Below are positions 27,324 to 27,331 of a stretch of 27,331 bases of DNA, piece after piece. The position numbers and the translations under genes were made by a program. The DNA comes from Chara braunii (taxonomy: Eukaryota > Streptophyta > Charophyceae > Charales > Characeae), in assembly GCA_003427395.1 (NCBI GenBank), contig BFEA01000004.1, forward strand, positions 7,683,587 through 7,710,917. Direction: 5' to 3'. The notes below the pieces were generated by a model. The model was given only the letters and a program-made list of their open reading frames with translations, was not told where the DNA came from and did no database searches. Every line of letters begins with the position of its first letter. Position 1 is the stretch's first letter.

Positions 27324-27331
27324 TTCCTGGA

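Overview
Non-coding-rich eukaryotic nuclear DNA made almost entirely of nested, decayed transposable elements. I found no convincing host gene, rRNA or intact tRNA. The retroelement proteins, long microsatellites and homopolymers (64 C, 33 A) and a Ty3/gypsy pol with a GPY-type integrase fit a plant-lineage genome. The protein style is most like what I remember from the charophyte alga Chara braunii. That host guess comes from memory and was not searched.

Left third (1-8,300): microsatellites and a possible fold-back element (246-468), then a SINE-like repeat with a duplicated tRNA-type head (971-1970). That repeat is interrupted by a 492-bp element with perfect 29-bp terminal inverted repeats (1452-1943). 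A second, inverted copy of the same repeat (8036-8300) has the uninterrupted junction, so it shows the empty site. A ~630-bp LTR-like repeat lies on the minus strand (3470-4097). LINE copy A (+, about 4290-7670) follows, keeping the thumb/connection region, the zf-RVT finger, a proline-rich tail with poly-C, and a structured 3' tail ending in (AAT)n.

Middle (8,300-13,450): AG-rich DNA with no recognised gene. LINE copy B (+, about 9470-10867) carries reverse transcriptase with the FEKAYD and FADD motifs, and is cut off at a tRNA-like segment (10868-10945). After it come 2.5 kb of hairpin-containing DNA with no recognised gene.

Gypsy block (13,440-20,752, minus strand): protease, reverse transcriptase/RNase H, linker and integrase in canonical order, followed downstream by a large gag-like gene. 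This is the reverse of the usual gag-then-pol order. Pol is broken by one frameshift region, four in-frame stops and a 14-bp tandem duplication. Gag has a stop at codon 2 and further stops at its end. I could not find LTRs for this block.

Right quarter (20,900-27,331): LINE copy C (+), a three-unit repeat (22133-22400), 2 kb without a recognisable gene, the plus-strand partner of the LTR-like repeat (24602-25255), duplicated CT-rich DNA, a minus-strand LINE 3' end (26185-26345), and LINE copy D (+). All LINE copies share a short hairpin around the core GGACCCGGTTTCCAG. Copies A, C and the minus-strand fragment also share a following long-stem fold. Its stem sequence differs between copies A and C while pairing is kept.
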